From: JAFGUB01 sp050305515
GTDB taxonomy: Bacteria > Campylobacterota > Campylobacteria > Campylobacterales > Sulfurimonadaceae
Assembly (NCBI GenBank): GCA_050305515.1
Contig: JBNLFL010000020.1
Span: forward strand, 112,226 to 176,225
Direction of reading: 5' to 3'
Length of the DNA stretch: 64,000 bases
Below the pieces are notes generated by a model that saw only the letters and a program-made list of their open reading frames with translations, did no database searches and was not told where the DNA came from. This document shows, in pieces, positions 54,203-62,514 of the stretch. Numbering within the stretch: position 1 is the stretch's first letter; every line of letters begins with the position of its first letter. The translations under genes and the position numbers were made by a program.

Positions 54203-55018
54203 TTACTCAACCTTCATGGAGAGATCGATCCAGTTTGCCTGATGAATCAAAGCTCCGGTGCTGATGGAATCCACGCCGGTCCGGGCATAGGCTTCAATAG
54301 TCTCAAGCGTGATGTTTCCGCTGGCCTCAAGCAAAACGGCCGGGTGGTTGGCATTTCGGTAGGCCACAACCTCCACCAGTTGTACCGGTGTCATATTGTC
54401 GCACATAACAATGTCCGCACCCAGCTGCATAAACTGCCGTGCCTGTTCAAACGTTTCCGCCTCGATTTCAATCTTACATGTAAAGGGTATATTGCGACGG
54501 GCGTTTGCCATAAACGCTTCAAGATTGTCGATGGTTTTCAGATGCGTATCTTTAAGCATCAAAGCGTCATCAAGACCCATACGGTGGTTAATGGCCCCTC
54601 CGATGCGCGTTGCGTATTTTTCAAAGTTTCGCAGCATCGGACGGGTTTTCCGGGTATCGAGCAGTCTGGTGCCATAAGGTGCCAGACGCTCCGCATAACG
54701 GCGCGTCAGTGTCGCGATGGAGCTGGCATGCAGAAGCATGTTTAAAAAGGTGCGCTCAATTTTGAGCAGCGTATGCGAATCGGCATGCAGATGGGCGATC
54801 ACATCTCCTTTTTTGAATGTCTCACCGTCATGCAGTTTCCAGGAGATGTAAAAAGGTTCAATCCTGCTCAGTGCATCGCAGTAGACTTGACCGGCGACGA
54901 CACCATCACTTTTTGCAATGATCAGTGCCGATGCGTCAACGCTCTCGCTGACGCGGGCATACAGATCGCCACGTCCCACATCTTCGGCCAGCGTCTCACG
55001 GACAAATGCCTCGATCAT
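54203..55018 (-). CDS. nadC: Quinolinate phosphoribosyltransferase
   Basis: 271 residues: ATLTRRYAERLAPYGTRLLDTRKTRPMLR is the substrate-binding core, then GGAINHRMGLDDALMLKDTHL and ASGNITLETIEAYARTGVDSISTG. It forms nicotinate mononucleotide in de novo NAD synthesis. It overlaps nadA by four bases; the pair makes NAD, the molecule the SIR2 protein is predicted to destroy. The palindrome at 54474 encodes FTCKIE. Confidence 0.95.
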   Translation of the reverse strand: MIEAFVRETLAEDVGRGDLYARVSESVDASALIIAKSDGVVAGQVYCDALSRIEPFYISWKLHDGETFKKGDVIAHLHADSHTLLKIERTFLNMLLHASSIATLTRRYAERLAPYGTRLLDTRKTRPMLRNFEKYATRIGGAINHRMGLDDALMLKDTHLKTIDNLEAFMANARRNIPFTCKIEIEAETFEQARQFMQLGADIVMCDNMTPVQLVEVVAYRNANHPAVLLEASGNITLETIEAYARTGVDSISTGALIHQANWIDLSMKVE

Positions 55019-56013
55019 AAGGCCATCATCCTCTCAAGGGCCACACGTGCCCATTTGGATGTCTCCTCTTCCAAAAAGATCTCATTGATCGGTTCCCCTT
55101 TTTCAATCGCCAGCAGCGTTGCGTAAAGATCTTCCAGCGTTGTTTCGTTCATGGTCGGACACTCCGGTTTTGAAGAAGAAAGCACATAGGTGTTCGCCGG
55201 GCGCAATCGATTGACCAGATTGAATTCGGTTCCTACCGCCACTTTCTGCTCTGCCGGAAGCTCACCGATGTATTTGATAAGCTGGGAGGTAGAACCGACG
55301 AAATCCGCTGCATCGCAGACAGCAGGATCACATTCGGGGTGCACCGCGATCAGGATTCCGGGATATTTTTTCCGATAAAACGCAACATCTTCCACGCTGA
55401 AAAGCTGATGCACCGAACAGAATCCGTCATAACAGATGATATCGGCCGCTTTGGGGTCATTGCCGTCACCAATAACACAGGATTTCAGGCCCATCTGGTT
55501 GGCAATGTTCTGTCCCAGGCAGCGGTCGGGTACGAAAAGAATCTTTTTGCCTTCGGAGAGCGCCCTGGTAATGATCATCCTGGCATTGGAACTGGTACAG
55601 ACCATGCCTCCCATCTCTCCTACTTTCGCTTTGACTTCGGCACTGGAGTTGATGTAAGTAACGGGAAGGATGTTCTCCTTGCTGATACCTGCGGCTTCAA
55701 GTGAGGCAATCGACGCGTCATAATAGGAACCGTCGATCATCTTCGCCATGGCACAGCAGGCGATTTTTGGCATGACCACCCGTTTCTCAGGACTCAGAAC
55801 CTTCACGCTCTCACCCATAAATCCGACACCGCAGAACACTACGAATTCGGCAGCGTTGTCTCGGGTGCGTTTGGCGAGTTCGAGGGAATCTCCCGTAATG
55901 TCGCCCATCTCGAAAACTTCGTCGCGCTGATAGAAGTGTGCGACAACCGTCACATCAAGGCGTGACTTCAGTTCTCTGATTTTTGCTTGTAACTCTGTTG
56001 TGCCTGACTGCAA
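55015..56013 (-). CDS. nadA: Quinolinate synthase
   Basis: 332 residues with the [4Fe-4S] Cys in FCGVGFMGES, MVCTSSNA and SSKPECPTMNETTLEDLY, plus VAHFYQRDEVFEMGD and VHPECDP. It condenses iminoaspartate with dihydroxyacetone phosphate. Start is TTG at 56013 with AAGGAG five bases upstream. A promoter-like TATAAT lies at 56048-56053 on the minus strand. NadB is not in the window. Confidence 0.95.
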   Translation of the reverse strand: MQSGTTELQAKIRELKSRLDVTVVAHFYQRDEVFEMGDITGDSLELAKRTRDNAAEFVVFCGVGFMGESVKVLSPEKRVVMPKIACCAMAKMIDGSYYDASIASLEAAGISKENILPVTYINSSAEVKAKVGEMGGMVCTSSNARMIITRALSEGKKILFVPDRCLGQNIANQMGLKSCVIGDGNDPKAADIICYDGFCSVHQLFSVEDVAFYRKKYPGILIAVHPECDPAVCDAADFVGSTSQLIKYIGELPAEQKVAVGTEFNLVNRLRPANTYVLSSSKPECPTMNETTLEDLYATLLAIEKGEPINEIFLEEETSKWARVALERMMAL

Positions 56014-56047
56014 AAGAGCTCCTTACATGGTGGAAATGATTAATCGG

Positions 56048-56053
56048 ATTATA
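56048..56053 (-). promoter_or_regulatory. -10 box of the nadA-nadC operon
   Basis: TATAAT on the minus strand 35 bases before the nadA TTG start, in the 90-base divergent gap with plsY. Confidence 0.5.
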
Positions 56054-56103
56054 ACGAACTTTAAAGTAAACTTTTTGCTTCAATTTCCCGCTTAAGGCAG
56101 ACA

Positions 56104-56718
56104 ATGGACTTTTTGTCACATATCAACGCACAGTTTTATCTTATAGCCTATCTGGTGGGGGGTATTCCTTTCGGTCTGATCCTGGCAAAACTCTTTGCCG
56201 GTGTCGATGTCAAGTCTTCAGGCTCCAAAAGCATCGGTGCAACCAATGTTTTGCGTGTCGTCAAGGAGAAGGATCCCAAACTGGCCAAGAAGCTCGGAGC
56301 TGCCACACTGGCACTTGATGCAATCAAAGGCATCGCCGTACTGATTGTCGCTGATTATATGGGGCTAAGCGATGCAGCGCTTTGGGGCATTGCCGTTTTA
56401 AGTGTTATCGGTCACTGTTTCAGCCCCTATCTCTGGTTTGAAGGCGGTAAAGGCGTAGCTACGGGAATGGGCGTGCTGCTTTACCTGATCCCGATAGAAA
56501 CGGCCATCGCACTCGCCGTATGGTTTATCGCTGCCAAAACCATTCGCATCTCTTCGCTCTCTTCGCTGCTCGGTCTGGCTGCGGCGCTCATTGCGAGTTT
56601 TGTCATCCATCCGGATATGGCCCATGCCCCAATCGTGCTTATCGCACTGATTCTTCTCTACAAGCATCTTCCCAACATTGTCCGTATCCTCCGCGGAGAA
56701 GAGCAGCGGGTCGTCTGA
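56104..56718 (+). CDS. plsY: Glycerol-3-phosphate acyltransferase PlsY
   Basis: 204 residues, five or so membrane helices: GGIPFGLILAKLF, SGSKSIGATNVLRVV, the GHCFSPYLWFEGGKGVATGMG active-site region and the C-terminal LLYKHLPNIVRILRGEEQ. It acylates glycerol-3-phosphate from acyl-phosphate, the first step of phospholipid synthesis. AAGG lies eight bases before the start. The stop overlaps the folB start (TGATG). Confidence 0.95.
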   Translation: MDFLSHINAQFYLIAYLVGGIPFGLILAKLFAGVDVKSSGSKSIGATNVLRVVKEKDPKLAKKLGAATLALDAIKGIAVLIVADYMGLSDAALWGIAVLSVIGHCFSPYLWFEGGKGVATGMGVLLYLIPIETAIALAVWFIAAKTIRISSLSSLLGLAAALIASFVIHPDMAHAPIVLIALILLYKHLPNIVRILRGEEQRVV

Positions 56719-57044
56719 TGCAGATTCACATCGATGCACTCCGGTTTCACACCATTATCGGACTGCTCGATTTTGAACGCACCACGCCGCAGGAAGTCAT
56801 CGTTACATGTAAGATCAACTACCGTTTTGAAAACGGCGTGTTTATAGATTACGTTCAGGTTATCGAGGCTATTAAACAAACTCTTATCGAGGGTGCTTTC
56901 GAACTTCTTGAAACCGCACTTCATGCGGTTGCCACACTCTTGCATCAGAATTTTCCGGCAATCGCATCTCTTAGTATTCAGATCGCAAAACCCCATATTA
57001 TCCCGGATGCAGTTGTCTCTTTAAGTGAAACATTTCATTTTTAA
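56718..57044 (+). CDS. folB: Dihydroneopterin aldolase
   Basis: 108 residues from ATG at 56718, which overlaps the plsY stop; a much longer upstream frame is spurious as it lies within plsY. Landmarks are HTIIGLLDFERTTPQEV, the active-site Lys region near VTCKINY, and IQIAKPHIIPDAVVSLSE. It gives 6-hydroxymethyl-dihydropterin, the substrate of folK at 34.5 kb. The palindrome at 56803 encodes VTCK. Confidence 0.9.
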   Translation: MQIHIDALRFHTIIGLLDFERTTPQEVIVTCKINYRFENGVFIDYVQVIEAIKQTLIEGAFELLETALHAVATLLHQNFPAIASLSIQIAKPHIIPDAVVSLSETFHF

Positions 57045-57110
57045 AACTTAAACAAATTTGAATGTTTTTTTAAAGAAAATTGAAAAATAGTTTAAATTAA
57101 CCTAAAACTG

Positions 57111-57119
57111 TGCTATAAT
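57111..57119 (+). promoter_or_regulatory. Extended -10 of the hsrA promoter
   Basis: TGC followed by TATAAT (57114-57119), 32 bases before the start codon, in a very A+T-rich 107-base gap. No good -35 is seen; the run of A and T upstream fits Campylobacterota promoters. Confidence 0.65.
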
Positions 57120-57151
57120 CCTGCCCAAATTTACCACTATGAGGACATTAA

Positions 57152-57823
57152 ATGCGTATTCTCATCATCGAAGATGAAGTCACGTTAAATAAAACTCTAG
57201 CCGAAGGCCTCAAAGAGTTCGGTTATCAAAGCGACGTTGTTGAAACACTCAAAGACGGCGAATACTATCTCGATATCCGCAACTATGACCTGGTTTTGAC
57301 GGACTGGATGCTTCCCGATGGGAATGCCGTTGATATCATTCCCGATATCAAAGCCAACACGCCAAAGACTGTCATCGTTGTTCTTTCGGCGCGTGATGAC
57401 AATGATAGTGAAATCGAAGCGCTCCGTTCCGGAGCAGACGATTACATTCGCAAGCCGTTTGACTTCGACGTGCTGGTTGCCCGTCTTGAAGCACGCCTGC
57501 GCTTTGGCGGCAGCAACATTATTGAAATTGACGATCTCATCATCAATCCGGAAGAGGAAAAAATCATCTACCGCGAAAAAGAGATCGAGCTCAAGGGCAA
57601 ACCTTTTGAAGTTCTGACCCATCTTGCACGCCACCGCGACCAGATCGTCAGCAAAGAACAGCTTCTTGATGCTATCTGGGAAGAACCTGAACTGGTAACG
57701 CCAAACGTTATCGAAGTCGCTATCAACCAGATTCGCCAGAAAATGGACAAACCTCTGGGAATCACCACGATTGAAACCGTACGCCGCCGCGGCTACCGTT
57801 TCTGCTTCCCCAAAGAAGCCTAA
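57152..57823 (+). CDS. hsrA: OmpR-family response regulator, HsrA/CosR type
   Basis: 223 residues: receiver (1-115) with Glu7-Asp8, phosphoacceptor Asp51 in VLTDWMLPDG and Lys in IRKPF, then a winged-helix DNA-binding domain. The latter (KGKPFEVLTHLARHRDQIVS through RRRGYRFCFPK) is nearly identical to Helicobacter HsrA and Campylobacter CosR, essential regulators of growth and oxidative stress. In Helicobacter the receiver lacks a normal phospho-site and has no kinase; here the acceptor looks intact and a kinase gene follows. GGAC lies 7 bases before the ATG. Confidence 0.93.
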   Translation: MRILIIEDEVTLNKTLAEGLKEFGYQSDVVETLKDGEYYLDIRNYDLVLTDWMLPDGNAVDIIPDIKANTPKTVIVVLSARDDNDSEIEALRSGADDYIRKPFDFDVLVARLEARLRFGGSNIIEIDDLIINPEEEKIIYREKEIELKGKPFEVLTHLARHRDQIVSKEQLLDAIWEEPELVTPNVIEVAINQIRQKMDKPLGITTIETVRRRGYRFCFPKEA

Positions 57824-57831
57824 CCCACCCT

Positions 57832-57863
57832 GCCCGGCTTCCGGGCACCTCCTTTCTTTTTTT
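57832..57863 (+). terminator. Rho-independent terminator after hsrA
   Basis: Perfect GCCCGG/CCGGGC stem (57832-57837, 57841-57846) with a 3-base loop, then a T-rich stretch to 57863. It starts eight bases after the hsrA stop and lies before the histidine kinase gene. Confidence 0.85.
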
Positions 57864-57919
57864 ATAGTTTCAAGCCAAATCTGATACCATAACAGCATTT
57901 AAACCTCAGGAGCAAGTGC

Positions 57920-59221
57920 GTGGCCGCAAAAAAAAGCATCCGCAGACAGTTTCTTATCCAGCTCGTCATCGCTTCGGCTGCCCTGATACTGATTTTTTCA
58001 TCGGCACTCTACTTCATGATCAAGGAGTCGATCTATGAAGAGAAACGCCAGAGCCTGATTCAGATTGCCCAGAATATCTGTTCTTTCCGTTCACTGGAAA
58101 ACGCACAGCAAAACGGGACCGATGCGATTCTTGGTCTGACCATTGAGATGATCACGATCGACGATGCGCCGACAGATCAGACCTTTATCAGTGAAGTGAA
58201 AAAAGAGTCTCATATTTATCTGAGTCTGCTCTATCCCTTTGTCAATGAAGATCACAGTTTTTTGCGCATTACTACCGATATTTCAACGACAAAAAAACTT
58301 CTGGCCAAGATCCTGAACTCCATCTTTATCATCAATGCCGTAGGCTTTCTTGTCGTCATTCTCTATGCTATCGGCCTCTCAAAGATGCTTGTGACACCGG
58401 TGAGTACCCTGAGTCAGCGCCTTTCGAACATGAATGAGCATCTCATCCGGCCAATCCGCGTCGAAGAGCTTCCCGAAGAGTTTGAGCCCCTGGGCGAAAC
58501 ACTCAACAGGCTCATCTCGCGTATTCAGAATTTTGTCAAATACCAAAAAGAGCTCTTCATCGGCGCGGCCCATGAACTCAAGACTCCGCTTGCCGTTATG
58601 AAACTGAAAAATCAGGTCACCCTGATTAAAAAGCGTACGCCCGAAGAGTACATCGAAGCCATCAAAACCACCACCAATGCCGTGAATGAAATGGACAAGA
58701 TTGTCAGCAATATTCTCAATATCGGAAGACAGGAAGGCGCGCAGCTCGACGCCCCTTCCGAAGTGGATGTCATTGCCCAGCTGCGCCAGAAAGCCAATGA
58801 TTTCAGGCTTCTGGCCGAGAGTGAAGGCAAACAGCTTCACACCTCGTTTGAACCCAACCTCTTTATGGCAACCCTGCAGATCGCCCTTTTGGGGCAGATT
58901 ATCCAGAACTTTCTGCAAAATGCCCTCAAATTCACCCCAAAAGGCAAAAGTGTCACCATCAAAAGCTCGCTTCATGACTATGGCCTTCTAATTGAAGTGA
59001 TTGATGAGGGGTGCGGTATTGATGACAGTGTCGATCTTTTCGCCCCATTCAAACGTCAGGGAAATAAATCAGGCGTGGGACTCGGACTTTTTCTGGCGAA
59101 AAGTGCTGCCGACGCCATTGGCGGCGAAATCAACCTGAAAAACCGTACCGATGGGACTGACGGTACGGTAGCATCCTTGCTTTTGCAGTCAAAACTGTGT
59201 TGTCCCATCAAAAGACGCTGA
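57920..59221 (+). CDS. Sensor histidine kinase
   Basis: 433 residues: two membrane helices (about 13-33 and 133-153) flanking a periplasmic sensor of 100 residues, a HAMP-like linker, HisKA with His218 in AAHELKTPLAVM, and HATPase with QNALKFTP, DEGCGID and GVGLGLFLAKS. Start is GTG at 57920 with GGAG eight bases upstream. It is the natural candidate partner of the HsrA-type regulator, though a terminator separates them. The ligand is unknown. Confidence 0.9.
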   Translation: MAAKKSIRRQFLIQLVIASAALILIFSSALYFMIKESIYEEKRQSLIQIAQNICSFRSLENAQQNGTDAILGLTIEMITIDDAPTDQTFISEVKKESHIYLSLLYPFVNEDHSFLRITTDISTTKKLLAKILNSIFIINAVGFLVVILYAIGLSKMLVTPVSTLSQRLSNMNEHLIRPIRVEELPEEFEPLGETLNRLISRIQNFVKYQKELFIGAAHELKTPLAVMKLKNQVTLIKKRTPEEYIEAIKTTTNAVNEMDKIVSNILNIGRQEGAQLDAPSEVDVIAQLRQKANDFRLLAESEGKQLHTSFEPNLFMATLQIALLGQIIQNFLQNALKFTPKGKSVTIKSSLHDYGLLIEVIDEGCGIDDSVDLFAPFKRQGNKSGVGLGLFLAKSAADAIGGEINLKNRTDGTDGTVASLLLQSKLCCPIKRR

Positions 59222-59257
59222 TGCCTTTTGCAAGTTAAAATTCATTCAAGGTTTGTT

Positions 59258-59280
59258 CTGCTATAAATCGAAAACGATTT
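59258..59280 (+). promoter_or_regulatory. Promoter and palindromic operator-like site of the ferredoxin gene
   Basis: TGC followed by TATAAA (59262-59267) is an extended -10; overlapping it is the perfect inverted repeat AAATCG-AAAA-CGATTT (59265-59280), placed where a repressor would block initiation. The start codon is 29 bases downstream. Confidence 0.5.
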
Positions 59281-59308
59281 GAACGTATCTAAAAAATAAG
59301 GTTTTTTA

Positions 59309-59566
59309 ATGCCATTGATGATCATCGAAGAGTGTATCGCCTGTGATGCCTGTCGCGAAGAGTGTCCCACCGAAGCAATTGAAGAGGGAGACCCGATTTA
59401 TGTGATCGATCCGGATCGCTGTACCGAGTGTGTCGGTCACTATGACGAACCCCAATGTATCGCCGTGTGCCCCGTCGACTGTATTGTACTTGATCCGGAC
59501 AACCGTGAGACACTGCAGGAACTCGAATTCAAATATCACCAGCTGATGGAAGAAGAAGAGCAATAA
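59309..59566 (+). CDS. 2[4Fe-4S] ferredoxin, YfhL type
   Basis: 85 residues: first cluster CIACDACREECP, second CTECVGHYDEPQCIAVCPVDC, with the insertion GHYDEPQ between Cys pairs that marks YfhL/Alvin-type ferredoxins. It is a low-potential cytosolic electron carrier. The acidic C-terminus (MEEEEQ) follows the family. It is the upstream neighbour of ppx, 22 bases apart; common transcription is possible. Confidence 0.95.
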   Translation: MPLMIIEECIACDACREECPTEAIEEGDPIYVIDPDRCTECVGHYDEPQCIAVCPVDCIVLDPDNRETLQELEFKYHQLMEEEEQ

Positions 59567-59588
59567 ATACCATCAAAGCGATCATCTG

Positions 59589-61052
59589 ATGGCCAAACGC
59601 ACCGCAGTTATCGATATTGGATCCAACTCGATACGCATGGTGGTGTTTGAAAAGACCAGCCGTTTCGCCTTTCATCTGTTGCATGAGATCAAAAGCCCGG
59701 TCCGTATCAGTGAAGGCACTTATGAAAACGGCGGCAGTCTGCAAGAGGCTGCGATGGAACGCGCCATTGCTGCACTGGGTGATTTTCTCTCCATTGCCGC
59801 TTCCTACAAAGTCCGCAAAATTCTCTGTGTCGCTACATCTGCCGTACGCGATGCCACCAACCGTTCCGAATTTCTAAGCCGCGTACGTTCCCGGCTGCAC
59901 CTCAACATTAAAGTTATCGATGGTCTCAAAGAGGCCTATTTCGGCGGTATCGCCTGTGCCAACCTTCTTCCGAAAATCCGTGCGGTTACCATTGACATCG
60001 GCGGCGGTTCCACCGAGTGCGCCTGCCTCGATGCGGGCAGTATCGTCGCGACCAATTCACTCAATCTCGGAACCGTACGCCTGAAAGAGCTTTTTTTCGA
60101 CAAAGATGACATCAAGGGTGCCAAAGCGCATATCGATACGATCATCGACACGCTTCCCATTGAACAGACCGGGCACATGATCGGTGTCGGAGGTACGTTC
60201 CGGGCACTCAGCAACGCCATTATGAAGCAGCAGAACTATCCGCTTGATAAACTGCACGGTTACACTTTCGATGCCGCTTTAATGATTGAGTTCGGCGAAA
60301 AAGTTCTTAAGGCTAATGAGAACGAGCTGAAACTGCTCGGTATCAAACCCGAGCGCTACGACATCATCAAATCAGGTACCCTGATTTTGTTGCGCATTAT
60401 CAAGCGTTTCAATATTATCCGGCTTACAACCAGCGGTGCCGGCGTGCGCGAAGGTGTTTACCTTCATGATCTGCTGCGCCACAACAACGACCGCTTTCCT
60501 TCCAATTTCAATCCCTCCGTCCGTTCTTTGATGGATCGCTACATCATCGATACCCATCGGGCCAATCTTCTTGCAAAGATTACAGGACGTCTGTTTGATC
60601 TGCTCTCGAACCCGCTGCAGATTCCCGCAGCGCACCGAAGCGCCCTTATTATTGCCGCAAAACTGGCAAAAATCGGTGCGTCACTTCACTTCTATTCCCA
60701 TCATCATCATGGGTATTACCTGATTCAAACGGCTTTGGAATACGGGTTTACCCATGAAGAGGTCATGCTTATTGCAACGCTGGTGCGATACCAGAAAAAA
60801 AAGACGCCCAAACGCATTCACAAAGACCAGTACTCGCTCCTGCTGCCCGATGACAACGTTCTCGATATACTCAGCATGCTGCTGACGCTTGCCGATACGC
60901 TGGTACTGCATCATCCGCAGCAGGCGGACTATGCTTTTGAATGGCAGGAAAATCTCCTTACCATCCGCTCGAACCTTCCGCTCTATCTGGTCAAGGAACA
61001 GCTCAGAACATTGACCTTTCCCTTTTCAGTAGAGGTGCTTCCCCTTACCTAA
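59589..61052 (+). CDS. Ppx/GppA-family phosphatase
   Basis: 487 residues: ASKHA N-terminal domains with IDIGSNSIRMVV, TSAVRDATN, TIDIGGGSTE and IGVGGTFRALSNAI, then a C-terminal HD-like helical domain with a poly-His stretch (YSHHHHGYY). It hydrolyses polyphosphate and/or pppGpp; Campylobacter has two such proteins, so exact specificity is open. It may oppose the Ppk at 24.1 kb. Confidence 0.92.
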   Translation: MAKRTAVIDIGSNSIRMVVFEKTSRFAFHLLHEIKSPVRISEGTYENGGSLQEAAMERAIAALGDFLSIAASYKVRKILCVATSAVRDATNRSEFLSRVRSRLHLNIKVIDGLKEAYFGGIACANLLPKIRAVTIDIGGGSTECACLDAGSIVATNSLNLGTVRLKELFFDKDDIKGAKAHIDTIIDTLPIEQTGHMIGVGGTFRALSNAIMKQQNYPLDKLHGYTFDAALMIEFGEKVLKANENELKLLGIKPERYDIIKSGTLILLRIIKRFNIIRLTTSGAGVREGVYLHDLLRHNNDRFPSNFNPSVRSLMDRYIIDTHRANLLAKITGRLFDLLSNPLQIPAAHRSALIIAAKLAKIGASLHFYSHHHHGYYLIQTALEYGFTHEEVMLIATLVRYQKKKTPKRIHKDQYSLLLPDDNVLDILSMLLTLADTLVLHHPQQADYAFEWQENLLTIRSNLPLYLVKEQLRTLTFPFSVEVLPLT

Positions 61053-61062
61053 CCCGGAATGT

Positions 61063-61473
61063 CTATCTCGATGCTCTCTGGCAGGCGTGACAGACGCCGC
61101 TAAAAACAACACTGGTTTCAAGCATTTTAAACTCAAGTGCTCCGGGCAGTAACGTTACGATCTGATTCATATCAATATTCACGTCTTCAAAACTGCCGCA
61201 GGATTCGCACAGAATGTGGGCGTGAGGTTCCTTGATGATCTCGTATTTTGATTTCATGTTTGGAATTTTGACCTCTTTGACGAGAGCCCTTTCCATCATG
61301 GCATTCACGTTTTTATAAAGTGTGGCCAATGAAATCGATGAGAACTGCTTCCTGATTTTCTCATAGAGATCTTCAACACTGATATGACCTTCTTCGTGCA
61401 TCAGCGATAAAATACCGAGTCTTTGCGGCGTGACTTTGAGGTCGCGCTCGCGTAACATTAATTCATAATTCAT
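61063..61473 (-). CDS. Fur-family regulator, PerR-like
   Basis: 136 residues from ATG at 61473: a winged helix (LKVTPQRLGILSLMHEEGHISVEDLYEKIRK, SISLATLYKNVNAM), metal-site EPHAHILCESCG and a C-terminal CHAC, so four structural Cys. Fur itself is usually longer in this phylum; PerR (peroxide sensing) fits better, but Fur cannot be excluded. TATAAT ends about seven bases before the ATG, suggesting a leaderless transcript. An ATG three codons upstream would lie within the predicted promoter spacer. Confidence 0.87.
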   Translation of the reverse strand: MNYELMLRERDLKVTPQRLGILSLMHEEGHISVEDLYEKIRKQFSSISLATLYKNVNAMMERALVKEVKIPNMKSKYEIIKEPHAHILCESCGSFEDVNIDMNQIVTLLPGALEFKMLETSVVFSGVCHACQRASR

Positions 61474-61480
61474 AAATCGC

Positions 61481-61486
61481 ATTATA
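61481..61486 (-). promoter_or_regulatory. -10 box at the Fur-family gene
   Basis: GGC then TATAAT on the minus strand; seven bases separate it from the ATG at 61473, so transcription should begin at or next to the start codon. Confidence 0.5.
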
Positions 61487-61536
61487 GCCTCGGAATTTCA
61501 CAAAATGACGTAAAAGAAAAAAATTATCCAAAGTAA

Positions 61537-62514
61537 TTAGTTTTCTTTAAGAATGGCCTCGGCCGCGTCTATTACCTCTTTCGCAGCGATTCCTTTCATG
61601 CAATCATGATGCCGAAGCGGGCACTCACGCTTCATGCAGGGCGCACATTCAAGATCATGCCGTACAATGGCGCTTTTCGGGTTATGCCACTGCGAAGTTT
61701 CGAGATGGCGCGTGGGGCCGAAAATCGCCACGGTCGGAACCTGGTAGGCTGCCGCTACATGCATGGGTCCGCTGTCGTTGGTAATAAAAAGCGACAACGA
61801 GGAGAGTGCTTCTGCAAGGGAAACAATCGTTGTTTTACCCGCCAGATTCGAGACGTTCTTTACATGTAAGGCGCTTAAACGCGTTTCAATGGCCTCCGCC
61901 ATCTCGGTCTCTCCCGGACCGCCGAAGATCACGATATCAAATCGCGATGCGAAATGTGCCGCCACCTCGGCGAACTTTTCGGGATACCACCGTTTTGCCG
62001 AACCGTAGGTTGCGCCGGGGTTAATGCCAAGCAGCGCGCGTGCGACTTCTTTTTTGGCGATGGGAAGGCTCAGATCTCCCACCGGCAACTTTTGCCTACA
62101 AAGCCTCTCCGCAAGAGCATGATACTGCAACACCAGATGCTGCGAACGATCCAGTGCTACAGCCGCGTCAAGCAGCAAGGAAGCATGCCAGCTTTTCCGC
62201 GCCACACAATGCGGCGTACCGCTCCAAAAGAGCAGCAGGGAGGCATGCAGCTGGTTCCGGAACGAAATGGCCGCATCATGCGCCCCGATCTCCTTGGCAA
62301 AACGGTAGGTGTTACGCAGCCGGTTACCCCCTTTTTTCGTCTCATCCACCAGAGCGCGTTCGCAACGGGGATGCTGCCGGAGTGCTTCGATTGAGACAAA
62401 AGAGCCCACAAAAGTAAAACGTGCCGTACTATGGCATGCCGCAAGCGCTTCGATGGCAGGTGTCGCCATGACCGCATCACCCAGCCAGTTGGGCAAAATG
62501 ACCAGAATTCTCAT
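61537..62514 (-). CDS. waaF: Lipopolysaccharide heptosyltransferase II
   Basis: 325 residues, GT9 fold: PNWLGDAVMATPAIEAL, GINPGATYGSAKRWYPEKFAEVA, TNDSGPMHVAAAYQVPTVAIFGPT and a C-terminal block with CAPCMKRECPLRHHDC. It adds the second heptose to the inner core. Overlaps the TIM-barrel gene by four bases. The palindrome at 61860 encodes ALHVKN. Confidence 0.93.
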   Translation of the reverse strand: MRILVILPNWLGDAVMATPAIEALAACHSTARFTFVGSFVSIEALRQHPRCERALVDETKKGGNRLRNTYRFAKEIGAHDAAISFRNQLHASLLLFWSGTPHCVARKSWHASLLLDAAVALDRSQHLVLQYHALAERLCRQKLPVGDLSLPIAKKEVARALLGINPGATYGSAKRWYPEKFAEVAAHFASRFDIVIFGGPGETEMAEAIETRLSALHVKNVSNLAGKTTIVSLAEALSSLSLFITNDSGPMHVAAAYQVPTVAIFGPTRHLETSQWHNPKSAIVRHDLECAPCMKRECPLRHHDCMKGIAAKEVIDAAEAILKEN

